From NCBI RefSeq assembly GCF_040930455.2, contig NZ_CP170494.1: DNA of 64,000 bases, one strand, 5' to 3'. Below are positions 53,079-61,106 of the stretch, piece after piece. Below the pieces are notes generated by a model, which saw nothing but the letters and a program-made list of their open reading frames with translations, did not search any database and was not told the DNA's origin. A program made the position numbers and the translations under genes. The stretch comes from Neopusillimonas maritima (GTDB lineage Bacteria > Pseudomonadota > Gammaproteobacteria > Burkholderiales > Burkholderiaceae_B). Position 1 is the stretch's first letter. Each line of letters starts with the position of its first letter.

Positions 53079-53111
53079 AGCCCGTTTTCTTCGGAAGCTT
53101 GCGGGCTCTTT
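53079..53111 (+). terminator. Candidate intrinsic terminator behind the DctM remnant
   Basis: AGCCCG (53079-53084) pairs with CGGGCT (53102-53107), with a nested CTTC/GAAG and a following CTTTC. The stem is short and the T tract weak. It ends 5 bases before the ClC start, so it may also act in that gene's leader. Confidence 0.35.
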
Positions 53112-53115
53112 CAAA

Positions 53116-54438
53116 ATGTCTAATCCAGACGGCCGGTATGCCGATGCAGTTTATTTCTTTATCGCTCTTGTTATTGGTATTGCCGTTGGTGTGGTGGGGG
53201 GCTATTTCCATCAACTGATTGATTGGCTTTCTCAGTGGCCGCAATGGTTGGGCGGCCAGTTGCAAGGGGCGGCGCGTATTGCCGTTGGTGCGCTAGTCAC
53301 CATGAGTGTCGCGGTTTTCTGTGTTTTCATTGTTAAGCGATTCGCACCCGAAGCAGGCGGGAGTGGCGTTCAGGAAATTGAGGGCGCCATGGAGGGTAAA
53401 CGGGTTGTGCGCTGGCGGCGCGTTTTGCCCATTAAGTTTTTCTGCGGCGTTCTGTCTATTTCATCCGGTCTGGTGTTGGGGCGCGAAGGCCCAACGATTC
53501 ATATTGGCGCGGCTATTGCCGCCGGTTTGTCCGAAAAATTTCGTGTTTTGGTGCAGGAACGCAAAGGGCTTCTGGCAGCCGGCGCAGGTGCCGGTCTGGC
53601 ATGTGCATTCAACGCCCCGGTTGCCTCCATGGTGTTCGTGGCAGAAGAAATGCGTCGACAGTTTCCGTTCTCTTTTCGGAACTATGTCGCGGTGGGGCTC
53701 GCTTGCGTTATGGCCACTGTCATGACGGAGTGGGTGGGCGGCGTAGCGCCGGACTTAAGTATGACCTTGCATGGCGAAGGTGTGTCATTACCGTTGCTTT
53801 TGGCGTTCATTCCCTTAGGGGTTTTACTGGGCGCCTTGGGTGTTTTGTTGAATCGTGGTTTGTTGGGTGCGGCTCAGCTCGCCGCGCTTTGCCATGCTCG
53901 CGTGCCCTATGCTTTCCCTGCTGTTGTGGGCCTGGTTGTGGGTGCTTTGCTCATGGTATTTCCCATGGCGGTAACCGGGGGGGAGCACATGATTCAGCGT
54001 TTTAACTTCGACTCACCGGGTTTATGGATGTTGCTGCTGCTGGTGGTTGTGCGGTTTTTTACTTCGACTGCCAGTTACGCCTCTGGGGTGCCGGGTGGTA
54101 TTTTTGCGCCTATTCTGGCATTGGCAATGTGCGTTGGCCTGGCTTGCGGCACCATGGTTGAAATACTGTTTCCTCATGCCGGAGTCGACCCGGTTGCGTT
54201 CGGCATTGCCGCCATGGGAGGCTTGTTTACCGCATCGGTACACGCGCCCACGGTTGGCATTATTCTGGTGGCTGAGCTCACCGGAACGTACCAATTATTG
54301 TTGCCTTTGGCGATAACCTGCCTGTGTGCCCACATTTGCGCAAAATGGTTAGGTGGGCGGCCGATTTACGAGGCGCTGCTAGAGCGCACGCTGGAGCAGG
54401 ACCGTTTAAAAGTTGCCGGGGCACAAACAGGGCAATGA
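53116..54438 (+). CDS. ClC-type chloride/proton antiporter (second copy)
   Basis: This 440-residue protein has GGSGVQEIEGAMEGKR, VLGREGPTIHIGAAIAAG with the gating glutamate, NAPVASMVFVAEEMRRQF with the proton glutamate, and GVPGGIFAPILALAMCVG. It is only distantly similar to the copy at 40173-41564, and several landmark residues differ, so it is not a recent duplicate. The signature most resembles the E. coli ClcA/EriC-type exchangers. It stands alone between a dead TRAP gene and the TAXI operon. Confidence 0.93.
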   Translation: MSNPDGRYADAVYFFIALVIGIAVGVVGGYFHQLIDWLSQWPQWLGGQLQGAARIAVGALVTMSVAVFCVFIVKRFAPEAGGSGVQEIEGAMEGKRVVRWRRVLPIKFFCGVLSISSGLVLGREGPTIHIGAAIAAGLSEKFRVLVQERKGLLAAGAGAGLACAFNAPVASMVFVAEEMRRQFPFSFRNYVAVGLACVMATVMTEWVGGVAPDLSMTLHGEGVSLPLLLAFIPLGVLLGALGVLLNRGLLGAAQLAALCHARVPYAFPAVVGLVVGALLMVFPMAVTGGEHMIQRFNFDSPGLWMLLLLVVVRFFTSTASYASGVPGGIFAPILALAMCVGLACGTMVEILFPHAGVDPVAFGIAAMGGLFTASVHAPTVGIILVAELTGTYQLLLPLAITCLCAHICAKWLGGRPIYEALLERTLEQDRLKVAGAQTGQ

Positions 54439-54445
54439 CCCGGGC

Positions 54446-54883
54446 TCATTCACCTTGAGCGGTGTTATGTTCTGTGCATGCATACACCAGGGTCACGTCG
54501 CCGTCCGAGGGCATGACAGCCGAAAGCGGCAGGCATTGTTCTTTTTGGCACCAACGATAGTCGGGCACGTATTTTGAACGCATCAGGCGAAGGGTGGAGG
54601 GGTACGTTTTCGCTGGTTTGTATTCGTACCAGCCATTATGCAACACCGCTTTTTCGGGCGGTTCCATTCCTGCGGCGGATCCTTTTATACGCGCTTGGGT
54701 GGCCACCAGTCGGGCACCCAGCTTGTTATTGAATGATTCGACGGCATAATCCTCTTCCCATCTTACTTTTTCAATAGAGTGGGTCCAGGCAAGTGTGAAT
54801 TCCGTAACGGGAACGAATAAGGGGGGTAAAGAAGGGAGACCTGCCAGGGCAAAGCAGACACCAAGTGCAGCAACACCCGACAT
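54446..54883 (-). CDS. DUF1850 protein linked to the TAXI-TRAP transporter
   Basis: ATG 54883 overlaps the stop of the TRAP permease (TAATG) and is the natural start; an in-frame extension to 54952 lies inside the permease gene. The 145-residue product has an N-terminal hydrophobic segment (GVAALGVCFALAGLPSLPPL) and the DUF1850 pattern FTLAWTHSIEKVRWEEDYAV followed by GSAAGMEPP and LHNGWYEYKP. DUF1850 genes commonly follow TAXI-TRAP permeases; the function is not known to me. Confidence 0.85.
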   Translation of the reverse strand: MSGVAALGVCFALAGLPSLPPLFVPVTEFTLAWTHSIEKVRWEEDYAVESFNNKLGARLVATQARIKGSAAGMEPPEKAVLHNGWYEYKPAKTYPSTLRLMRSKYVPDYRWCQKEQCLPLSAVMPSDGDVTLVYACTEHNTAQGE

Positions 54884-56907
54884 TACTCCGACTCCGGGTG
54901 CATGCGTTTCTCTGGGTGACGCCACGCATGCCAGATAATAAAACCAACGCAAAGCGCAATGCCGATTTCATCGGTAATGGGGGCGGCAACAACCAGTAAA
55001 GTGGCCGCCGCAATAGCGATAACGCGGCTAAGCCACCCGAGCGGGCCAAATAAATAGCCGATGGCTCCCGCTCCCCACAGCCCAATGGCCAGCAACGCTT
55101 TTACCACGATATACATGACTGCCGTGGCGCCGCCGTCTCCTTGCAACATGAGCGCCGGCGCATATACGGCCATATAAGGCATGATGAATCCGGCCACGGC
55201 AACACGAAGTGCCTGAACACTGATTTGCAGCCCCGGCGCTTTGGCGATCGGCGAAGCGGCAAAGCAAGCCAACGCCACGGGCGGCGTGAGGTCGGCCATG
55301 ATGCCGAAATAAAACACGAACATGTGCGAGACAATGAGCGGCACCCCCAATTCAAGCAAAATGGGCGCAGCCAGTGAGCTGGTGAGAATGTAATTGGGAA
55401 TAGTGGGTATGCCCATCCCTAGAATCAGGCAAGTCAGCATGGTGAGTAGCAAGGCTAAAAACAAGTTGCCTTGGCCTATGCTGATAATGTATCCGCCCAA
55501 AGTGGTGGCCACCCCCGTTAAGTTAATAATGCCGATAATGACTCCGACCAGAGCGCAGGCAATGGCAACCGGTAAGGCATGACGGGCGCCCATTACCAGG
55601 GCCTCAACGGCCAGGCGCAAGGCATTCGTCTCTTTTTTGCTGATTAACAACAACGCCACCAGCATTGCCGTTACGACAAAGAACGTGATGACGCCAAATT
55701 CCAGGAAGCCCCCGCACGCAAAGGCCAGTAGTACCCAGAAAAGATAACGCATACTTTGCCGGCTTAGGCCCTGTACTATGGCCGCGCCGAAAATGAGGAC
55801 AACGGTAAGCGCCAAGCCAATAGTGCCGGAAAACATTGGGGTGTAGCCTGAAAATAACAGTGCGACCAACCCGAGCAGAGGGAGCAGCAAATACCAACGT
55901 TCTTTAAGCGCAGCCCATGGATCGGGGCAGTCTTTTTTGTCTAACCCATGCAGGCCTTTGCGCCCAGCCTCAAGGTGGACTGTCCAGAAAATAGTGACAA
56001 AATACAGAAGTGCGGGAATAAGCGCCGCCTTGCAAATGTCGATATAGGGTACGTTTAGCGTTTCAGCCATAATGAACGCCACAGCCCCCATGACCGGCGG
56101 CATAATTTGCCCCCCCATGCTGGAAGTGGCCTCGACACCGCCCGCAAAAGCAGGGGCATAGCCAAAGCGCTTCATTAAGGGAATAGTGAACTGCCCGGTT
56201 GTGACTACATTCGCGACTCCGGAGCCATTAATGGTGCCCATGAAGCCTGAGCTGATGACCGAGACTTTTGCCGGGCCGCCGCGCGTATGGCCAACCATGC
56301 CCATGGCAAAGTTGGTAAACAGCGTAATCATGCCCGCTTGCTCAAGAAACGCGCCAAACAGAATGAACAGGAAAATGTAGGTGGACGATACGTATGTGGG
56401 CGTGCCGTATATGCCTTCCGTACCAAAACTTAACGTTCCGATGATTTGGTCGAACCCGTAGCCCCGGTGTTGTAGCATGCCGGGCAAGTATTCACCGAAT
56501 AGGCCATACAGAAGAAACAGGCCGCAAATAAAAGGCAGTGCCCACCCCATCATGCGTCGGGCCGCTTCAAAAACCAATATCAGTAGTACAACGCCCACCA
56601 AGGTATCCGTGGGGGTTAGCATGCCGGCACGCGCCGTTAAGTCGCTTTCGAAAACCCAGTGATACAGACTCAAAACGAACGCAATGCCACCCAAAGCCCA
56701 ACTGAAAAAACGGCCGCCCCGTGAAGTGGCGGCCGGCTCCAGCATGAAAATAAGCAGTACGACAAACCCTACGTGTATTGCCCGTATAACCAGGCTGGAT
56801 AGCGGGTGGAAAGCCGCCATGTAGATTTGGAACGCCGAAAACGCCAGCGCAACCCAGAACACGCTGCGCGGGATATCAGCAATAGCGGACCGGGGAGAGG
56901 AACTCAT
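54883..56907 (-). CDS. TRAP transporter fused permease, TAXI type (4TM/12TM)
   Basis: The 674-residue protein joins the small (DctQ-like) and large (DctM-like) membrane subunits. Repeated hydrophobic helices fill the sequence. Landmarks are GVVLLILVFEAARRMMGWAL, FMGTINGSGVANVVTTGQFT, EATSSMGGQIMPPVMGAVAF and LGMGIPTIPNYILTSSLAAP with ILLELGVP. The usual route is sodium-driven uptake of organic acids with a TAXI binding protein, encoded 20 bases upstream. Substrate is unknown. Confidence 0.94.
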   Translation of the reverse strand: MSSSPRSAIADIPRSVFWVALAFSAFQIYMAAFHPLSSLVIRAIHVGFVVLLIFMLEPAATSRGGRFFSWALGGIAFVLSLYHWVFESDLTARAGMLTPTDTLVGVVLLILVFEAARRMMGWALPFICGLFLLYGLFGEYLPGMLQHRGYGFDQIIGTLSFGTEGIYGTPTYVSSTYIFLFILFGAFLEQAGMITLFTNFAMGMVGHTRGGPAKVSVISSGFMGTINGSGVANVVTTGQFTIPLMKRFGYAPAFAGGVEATSSMGGQIMPPVMGAVAFIMAETLNVPYIDICKAALIPALLYFVTIFWTVHLEAGRKGLHGLDKKDCPDPWAALKERWYLLLPLLGLVALLFSGYTPMFSGTIGLALTVVLIFGAAIVQGLSRQSMRYLFWVLLAFACGGFLEFGVITFFVVTAMLVALLLISKKETNALRLAVEALVMGARHALPVAIACALVGVIIGIINLTGVATTLGGYIISIGQGNLFLALLLTMLTCLILGMGIPTIPNYILTSSLAAPILLELGVPLIVSHMFVFYFGIMADLTPPVALACFAASPIAKAPGLQISVQALRVAVAGFIMPYMAVYAPALMLQGDGGATAVMYIVVKALLAIGLWGAGAIGYLFGPLGWLSRVIAIAAATLLVVAAPITDEIGIALCVGFIIWHAWRHPEKRMHPESE

Positions 56908-56927
56908 GCTGTACGACGGCGCCGGCG

Positions 56928-57887
56928 TTACTTCATAATGCCCACTTCACGGTAGTAGCGTTCCGCACCCGGATGAATTGGCACCGGCATTCCCTTCACG
57001 GCATTTTCAGGCTTAATGGCCTTGGCTGCGTTGTGGGCGGCGGCAAGCTTGCTTAGGTTCTCGTACATTGCTTTTGTCATCGCGTAGGCCAGGTCGTCGG
57101 AAACTTCGGACTGCGTCACCAGGAAATTGGGAATCGCCGCCGTTTGTACATCCTGAGTTTGGCCTTCGTAGGTATTGGCCGGTATGACAGACGGCTGATA
57201 AGCCGCATTCCCGATCTTTTCCACGGTTTCAACAGGAACCGGCACGACCACAATCTCAACCGCGGTGGCTAAATCGCGAATGGATGCCACCCCCAAACCT
57301 GCGGACTGCAGTGTGGCATCCAACTGACGGTTTTTCATAAGCTCAACCGACTCGCCAAAAGGCAGATATTCAACCTTGCCCAGGTCATCGTACGAAAGCC
57401 CGGCCGCTTTAAAGACGGCCCGGGCATTCAACTCGGTACCCGAACGTGCCGCGCCGACTGAAACGCGTTTGCCTTTCAGGTCGGCCAAGGAGCGAATGCC
57501 CGAATCGGCGTTAGCGACGATTTGCACGTAGTTGTTGTAAGTGGCCGATAAGCCGCGCAGTTTATCCAACTTGTTGGCAAACCCGGCCTCTTTCGAGCCG
57601 TTCCATGCTTCTGACACCGTATCGGCTAATGCAAATGCCAGTTCCCCACGCCCCGCTTGCAGCAGGTTCATGTTTTCGGCCGATGCTTTGGTTACTTGAG
57701 CCGTGGCTTTGGCGTTGGGGATTTCTTGCGCATAAATTTGCGACAGGGCAACACCCAGTGGGTAATACACACCGCTTTGTCCACCGGTTAGCACGTTAAT
57801 AAATTGCGGCGTTTGTGCCATGGCGGGGCCACATAAGGCCGTGCTTAACGCAAGGGCGGCGGTGGCAAGCCATTTTATTCTTCCCAT
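56928..57887 (-). CDS. TAXI family TRAP solute-binding protein
   Basis: The 319-residue periplasmic receptor starts with a signal peptide (WLATAALALSTALCGPAMAQ). The mature part begins TPQFINVLTGGQSGVYYPLG, typical for TAXI proteins, followed by AENMNLLQAGRGELAFALAD, LKGKRVSVGAARSGTELNAR and QLDATLQSAGLGVASIRDLA. AAGGAGAC precedes the ATG. It heads the operon receptor, fused permease, DUF1850. The 104 bases to the divergent lipoprotein show no clear operator. Confidence 0.94.
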   Translation of the reverse strand: MGRIKWLATAALALSTALCGPAMAQTPQFINVLTGGQSGVYYPLGVALSQIYAQEIPNAKATAQVTKASAENMNLLQAGRGELAFALADTVSEAWNGSKEAGFANKLDKLRGLSATYNNYVQIVANADSGIRSLADLKGKRVSVGAARSGTELNARAVFKAAGLSYDDLGKVEYLPFGESVELMKNRQLDATLQSAGLGVASIRDLATAVEIVVVPVPVETVEKIGNAAYQPSVIPANTYEGQTQDVQTAAIPNFLVTQSEVSDDLAYAMTKAMYENLSKLAAAHNAAKAIKPENAVKGMPVPIHPGAERYYREVGIMK

Positions 57888-57991
57888 GATTGTCTCCTTT
57901 TTGAAGTGTGGGTTTTTTGTTTAATTATTTCACGTTTGGAAAGCCGCGGGCGCATTTACAATGACCTTGGCATCGTTAAAAGGCAAATCAA

Positions 57992-58258
57992 ATGGTTCTT
58001 AACAAGTTAGGCGGGTATAGCGCGGCAATCTGTATTCTGGCTGTGGCGGCAGGGTGTTCATCGGGTGGGCCAACTTTCTCGGGCGAGCGCGCGATGGGGC
58101 CGGGCTCGGTTGTGGGAAGCCCCGAATGCCAGAGGAATCCGCGAAGTTGCATTTACGAAGGGCGGTATGAGTCTGACGAGCGGGCCTATGCGGAGTACGA
58201 GGCGGCGCGTTTGAACCAGATGGAACTGGAGCGGCTGCGCCGTGGGGGGCGGTGGTAG
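57992..58258 (+). CDS. Small lipoprotein, unknown function
   Basis: The 88-residue product has a lipoprotein signal with lipobox AAGC (ILAVAAGCSSGGPTF). The short mature part holds two cysteines (SPECQRNPRSCIYEGRYE) and an acidic, helical tail ending LRRGGRW. I do not recognise it. It ends exactly where the composition changes and the truncated HigB reading begins, so its last codons may belong to the joined DNA. Confidence 0.6.
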   Translation: MVLNKLGGYSAAICILAVAAGCSSGGPTFSGERAMGPGSVVGSPECQRNPRSCIYEGRYESDERAYAEYEAARLNQMELERLRRGGRW

Positions 58259-58532
58259 TAATTCAAGCGAGCGCCATCCGGACGCCGAGCAGCCGCTCAA
58301 GGCTTGGTACGAAGAGGCCAAGAATGCGGCCTGGACTCAGCCGGCTGATATCAAGGCTCAGTACCGCAGCGCAAGTGTGCTGAAGAACCGTCGCGTGGTC
58401 TTCAACATCAAAGGCAATGACTACCGGTTGATCGTGGCCGTTGCGTACAAGTTGCAGATCGTCTACGTGAAGTTCGTCGGGACCCATAAGGAGTACGACG
58501 TAGTGGACGCAGAAACCGTTGAAATGGCCTGA
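58242..58532 (+). pseudogene. higB: HigB-type toxin (mRNA interferase), 5'-truncated at a DNA junction
   Basis: From ERHPDAEQPLKAWYEEAKNA onward the sequence is a normal HigB: SVLKNRRVVFNIKGNDYRLI, IVYVKFVGTHKEYDVVDAET. The first 12 or so family residues (a short strand, usually M-R-x-I...FW) are missing. The open frame instead runs into the preceding lipoprotein gene, where GTG 58242 with GGAGCGG upstream could still start translation with a foreign start MGGGGSNSS. Whether the toxin is active is unclear. The HigA gene is intact 19 bases downstream. Confidence 0.8.
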
Positions 58533-58551
58533 CCGGCCACAGAGGAAAAAT

Positions 58552-58923
58552 ATGGACATCCGCCCAATCCACACCGAAGCAGACTACAAGGCCACGCTCA
58601 AAGAGATTTCGGCTTTGATGGAGTCCGACCCTGATCTGGGCACGCCGGAGGGTGATCGCCTGGATATCCTTGCCACGTTGGTCCAAGCCTACGAGGCTAA
58701 GCACGTGTCCATTACTGCGCCTGATCCGGTGGAGGCCATCAAATTCCGAATGGATCAGAGCGGTCTGTCCGTCAAAGATCTTGAGCCGATCATCGGCAAG
58801 AGTAACCGAGTCTACGAAGTTCTGAGCCGCAAGCGCCCGCTGACGCTGGCCATGATCCGCAGACTGCACAAGAGTCTGGGTATCCCGGCCGATGTGCTGA
58901 TTGCGGAGACGGCTGCAGGATGA
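58552..58923 (+). CDS. higA: HigA-type antitoxin
   Basis: The 123-residue protein binds HigB and its own promoter DNA. It starts MDIRPIHTEADYKATLKEIS, has the middle segment GTPEGDRLDILATLVQAYEA, and ends in an Xre-type helix-turn-helix (IKFRMDQSGLSVKDLEPIIG, VYEVLSRKRPLTLAMIRRLH). ATG 58552 has a GAGGAA ribosome site; an in-frame extension to 58519 lies in the toxin gene. The usual order toxin-antitoxin is kept. Confidence 0.92.
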   Translation: MDIRPIHTEADYKATLKEISALMESDPDLGTPEGDRLDILATLVQAYEAKHVSITAPDPVEAIKFRMDQSGLSVKDLEPIIGKSNRVYEVLSRKRPLTLAMIRRLHKSLGIPADVLIAETAAG

Positions 58924-58975
58924 TCGTCGCACACTGAGTTTGGTTTCTGCGGGGAACAGCCCATATTCAATGCAC

Positions 58976-59285
58976 TAATTACCCAAACAAAAAAAGGGCG
59001 TGAATTAAAAGATTTGGCCAAACGTGTAGAGGCATCACACAGCCCGCAAGTGATGAACGGAACCTCAAGCTCTTGCGGACCAAGCGGCAGGTGTGACCGT
59101 TGGAATGACCAAAGAACTGGTCTTGATGGATCGAAGGGGTAAGCCAAGAGGCCCCAGGTCGACATTCCGGTAGGAGACTGGAAGCGCCCCAGGTAGGCGG
59201 CCATCTGGTACAGGTCGTCGCGCTGCGGCCCATTTGGTGAGCTGGCAGACGGATGGAGGGACTTGTACTTGGCATCAACCTCTGG
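58976..59285 (-). pseudogene. McrC-like restriction nuclease fragment
   Basis: Directly after the stop of the GlxA-type gene and in the same frame, the minus strand reads PEVDAKYKSLHPSASSPNGP then QRDDLYQMAAYLGRFQSPTG. D-A-K-Y-K followed by R-D-D-L-Y-Q-M...A-Y-L is the active-site pattern of McrC/PD-(D/E)xK nucleases. No start and only about 100 codons remain. The left border towards higA (58924-58976) shows nothing I can name. Confidence 0.5.
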
Positions 59286-60248
59286 TCATCCACCGCGTCG
59301 CAACTCCCTGACACCCCGGCCCAGCTTGCGGCGCAACAGGGCCCGCAGGGTCACCCCATCCGAGTACCCGACCTGTGCGGCGACTTGGTCGACGCTCGCG
59401 TTTCCGGTGCGCAAGAGATGCACGGCATGCTCCACGCGCAGGTCCTGGAAATACGACAGCGGTGTCTTGCCCAAAACGCTTTGCAGCCGCCGCGCCAAGG
59501 TGCGCTCGCTTGTGCCCGCGGCGCTGGCCGCCTCGGCCAGCGAGAACCCCTTCGCGAGCCGACGTCTGGCCCAGCACTCGAAGCGCTCCACCATCGGGTC
59601 GGCATGCGCAAGGTGGTCGGGAATCACGAACTCGGCTTGCGAACTGCGTGCCTCGACCAGCAGATAGCGTGCCACTAGGGCCGCCAGCGCCGGACTGCGC
59701 CCCCGGATGATGCGCAAGGCCAAGTCGACGTGGGCCAAAGCGGCACCCGCGGTAGTGAAGCGTGTCGAGTTCACGATCATGCGTGACTCGTCCAGCGTGA
59801 CGTTCGGATAGCGCTGCCGAAACATCGGCCCCAGCCACCATGACGTCGTCGCACGATGTCCATCAAGCAGGCCACTCTCTGCAAGCAAGAAACTACCGGA
59901 GCAGGCGGCACCAAGGTGCGCGCCAGCGGTGGACCACTGCTGTAGCATGGCGACCGCATCGGGCACGTCGGGGCGTGTGAGCCGAGCCGAGAGCGTGTCA
60001 GGCATCTTGTCACCAAACGCGGGCACGAGCACGACGTCTGGTTCCGGCACACCACGCGCAGTGACCACGGGGACCGTCAAGCCTTGCGCAGTTCGGATGC
60101 GACGCCGCACGCCCACCAGCGTGAGCTCTATGTGCGCGGGAGCCTGTGGCAGCGAGCCCGACATCGCATTGGCCAAGCCCACTGTGTCAGTGAGCGCCGC
60201 AAGCCCCAGATCAAACACGCCATCACAAACAAGGATGTGGAGTTTCAT
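59286..60248 (-). CDS. GlxA family transcriptional regulator (DJ-1/PfpI domain plus AraC helix-turn-helix)
   Basis: ATG 60248 (MKLHILVCDGVFDLGLAALT) is the natural start; 17 codons upstream are non-conserved. The N-terminal class I amidotransferase-like domain has GAACSGSFLLAESGLLDGHR with the nucleophile-elbow cysteine and TTSWWLGPMFRQRYPNVTLD. The C-terminal AraC domain has FSLAEAASAAGTSERTLARR and ASVDQVAAQVGYSDGVTLRA. Length is 320 residues. It is divergent from the small monooxygenase at 60363 and probably controls it. Confidence 0.92.
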   Translation of the reverse strand: MKLHILVCDGVFDLGLAALTDTVGLANAMSGSLPQAPAHIELTLVGVRRRIRTAQGLTVPVVTARGVPEPDVVLVPAFGDKMPDTLSARLTRPDVPDAVAMLQQWSTAGAHLGAACSGSFLLAESGLLDGHRATTSWWLGPMFRQRYPNVTLDESRMIVNSTRFTTAGAALAHVDLALRIIRGRSPALAALVARYLLVEARSSQAEFVIPDHLAHADPMVERFECWARRRLAKGFSLAEAASAAGTSERTLARRLQSVLGKTPLSYFQDLRVEHAVHLLRTGNASVDQVAAQVGYSDGVTLRALLRRKLGRGVRELRRGG

Positions 60249-60362
60249 GGCAACAATGATATCAAAGTTGTCATTATTGCCTATAGAGATGGCTGTCATG
60301 AAGATTTAAACTGCAGGCTCGTCGATCCCTTCACCTAACCCATTTACCCAAAGGATTACAGT

Positions 60363-60665
60363 ATGACCAAGCTCGCCCTGTTTGTTCGCCTCGAAGCCAA
60401 ACCCGGCCAGGAGGCTGCGCTTGCCGACTTCCTGGCCAGCGCACTGCCGCTCGCCAACGCCGAGTCCGGCACCACTGCCTGGTTCGCATTGAAGTTTGGC
60501 CCTTCGACGTTCGGTGTGTTCGATGCCTTTGCCGATGAGGCAGGTCGCCAAGCACATCTGAACGGCCAGATCGCCGCGGCCTTGATGGCCAACGCCGCGA
60601 CCTTGCTCAGTTCTCCGCCCAATATCGAGAAGGTCGAACTGCTTGCAGCCAAACTGCCTGCATGA
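60363..60665 (+). CDS. Small antibiotic-biosynthesis-monooxygenase (ABM) domain protein
   Basis: The 100-residue product has the dimeric ferredoxin-like ABM fold: TKLALFVRLEAKPGQEAALA, TTAWFALKFGPSTFGVFDAF and a C-terminal block NAATLLSSPPNIEKVELLAA. Homologues are quinol monooxygenases or simple ligand-binding dimers. AAAGGA precedes the ATG. It lies divergent to the GlxA-type regulator across a 114-base gap, which should hold the control site. It is followed by a long gene-free stretch. Confidence 0.85.
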   Translation: MTKLALFVRLEAKPGQEAALADFLASALPLANAESGTTAWFALKFGPSTFGVFDAFADEAGRQAHLNGQIAAALMANAATLLSSPPNIEKVELLAAKLPA

Positions 60666-61106
60666 CAACCCGGCCTTGACCCAATCAGGTCACGCAGCAG
60701 GAGGGGGGGGCACACGGCCCTACGCAGCGATCCCCCTCCAATTGCACTTGCCCAGGGAGCTACCTTCCACAGCGATTGGGGGGTAATATTGCAGCCAGAA
60801 CTTCCAAGCTGCGTCAGCAAGCACGGGCAACATCAGGGCGAGCTGAGATGTTCCGATTCGTCGGGTAGTTATCGAGAAGTACCGACTGTTTGCAACGTGT
60901 CGGTACCGAGAGCCGTCTGGGCGAGCCAGATTTCCGGCCCATTGGAAGTCCGCAGTCCGCAAGCGCGGATCGATCGAGCGATTTGTTGAAAATCAACGCC
61001 CTAGCATCAGGCCATGCGGGCTGGTTAGGGTTCCTGCGGGTTCGTTCGTGGGAATAATGTTAGCTTTACCACTGTTTTCTGTTCACTAATCTGGGTTTTC
61101 ATCCAC
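60666..61106. other. 441-base stretch without a recognisable gene
   Basis: Short open frames on both strands (for example 60720-60962 minus and 60789-60989 plus) show no motif I know and no ribosome site. The stretch holds a G8-run near 60701-60710 and an inverted repeat GTACCGAC-N12-GTCGGTAC at 60879-60906. The last ~60 bases are AT-richer and may hold the promoter of the Old Yellow Enzyme gene. It may be a mobile-element scar. Confidence 0.4.

Noticed and set aside
60879..60906. GTACCGAC-N12-GTCGGTAC as an attachment or resolution site
   Set aside because: The repeat is short, single, and no recombinase or direct repeat is linked to it; noted only as an inverted repeat.
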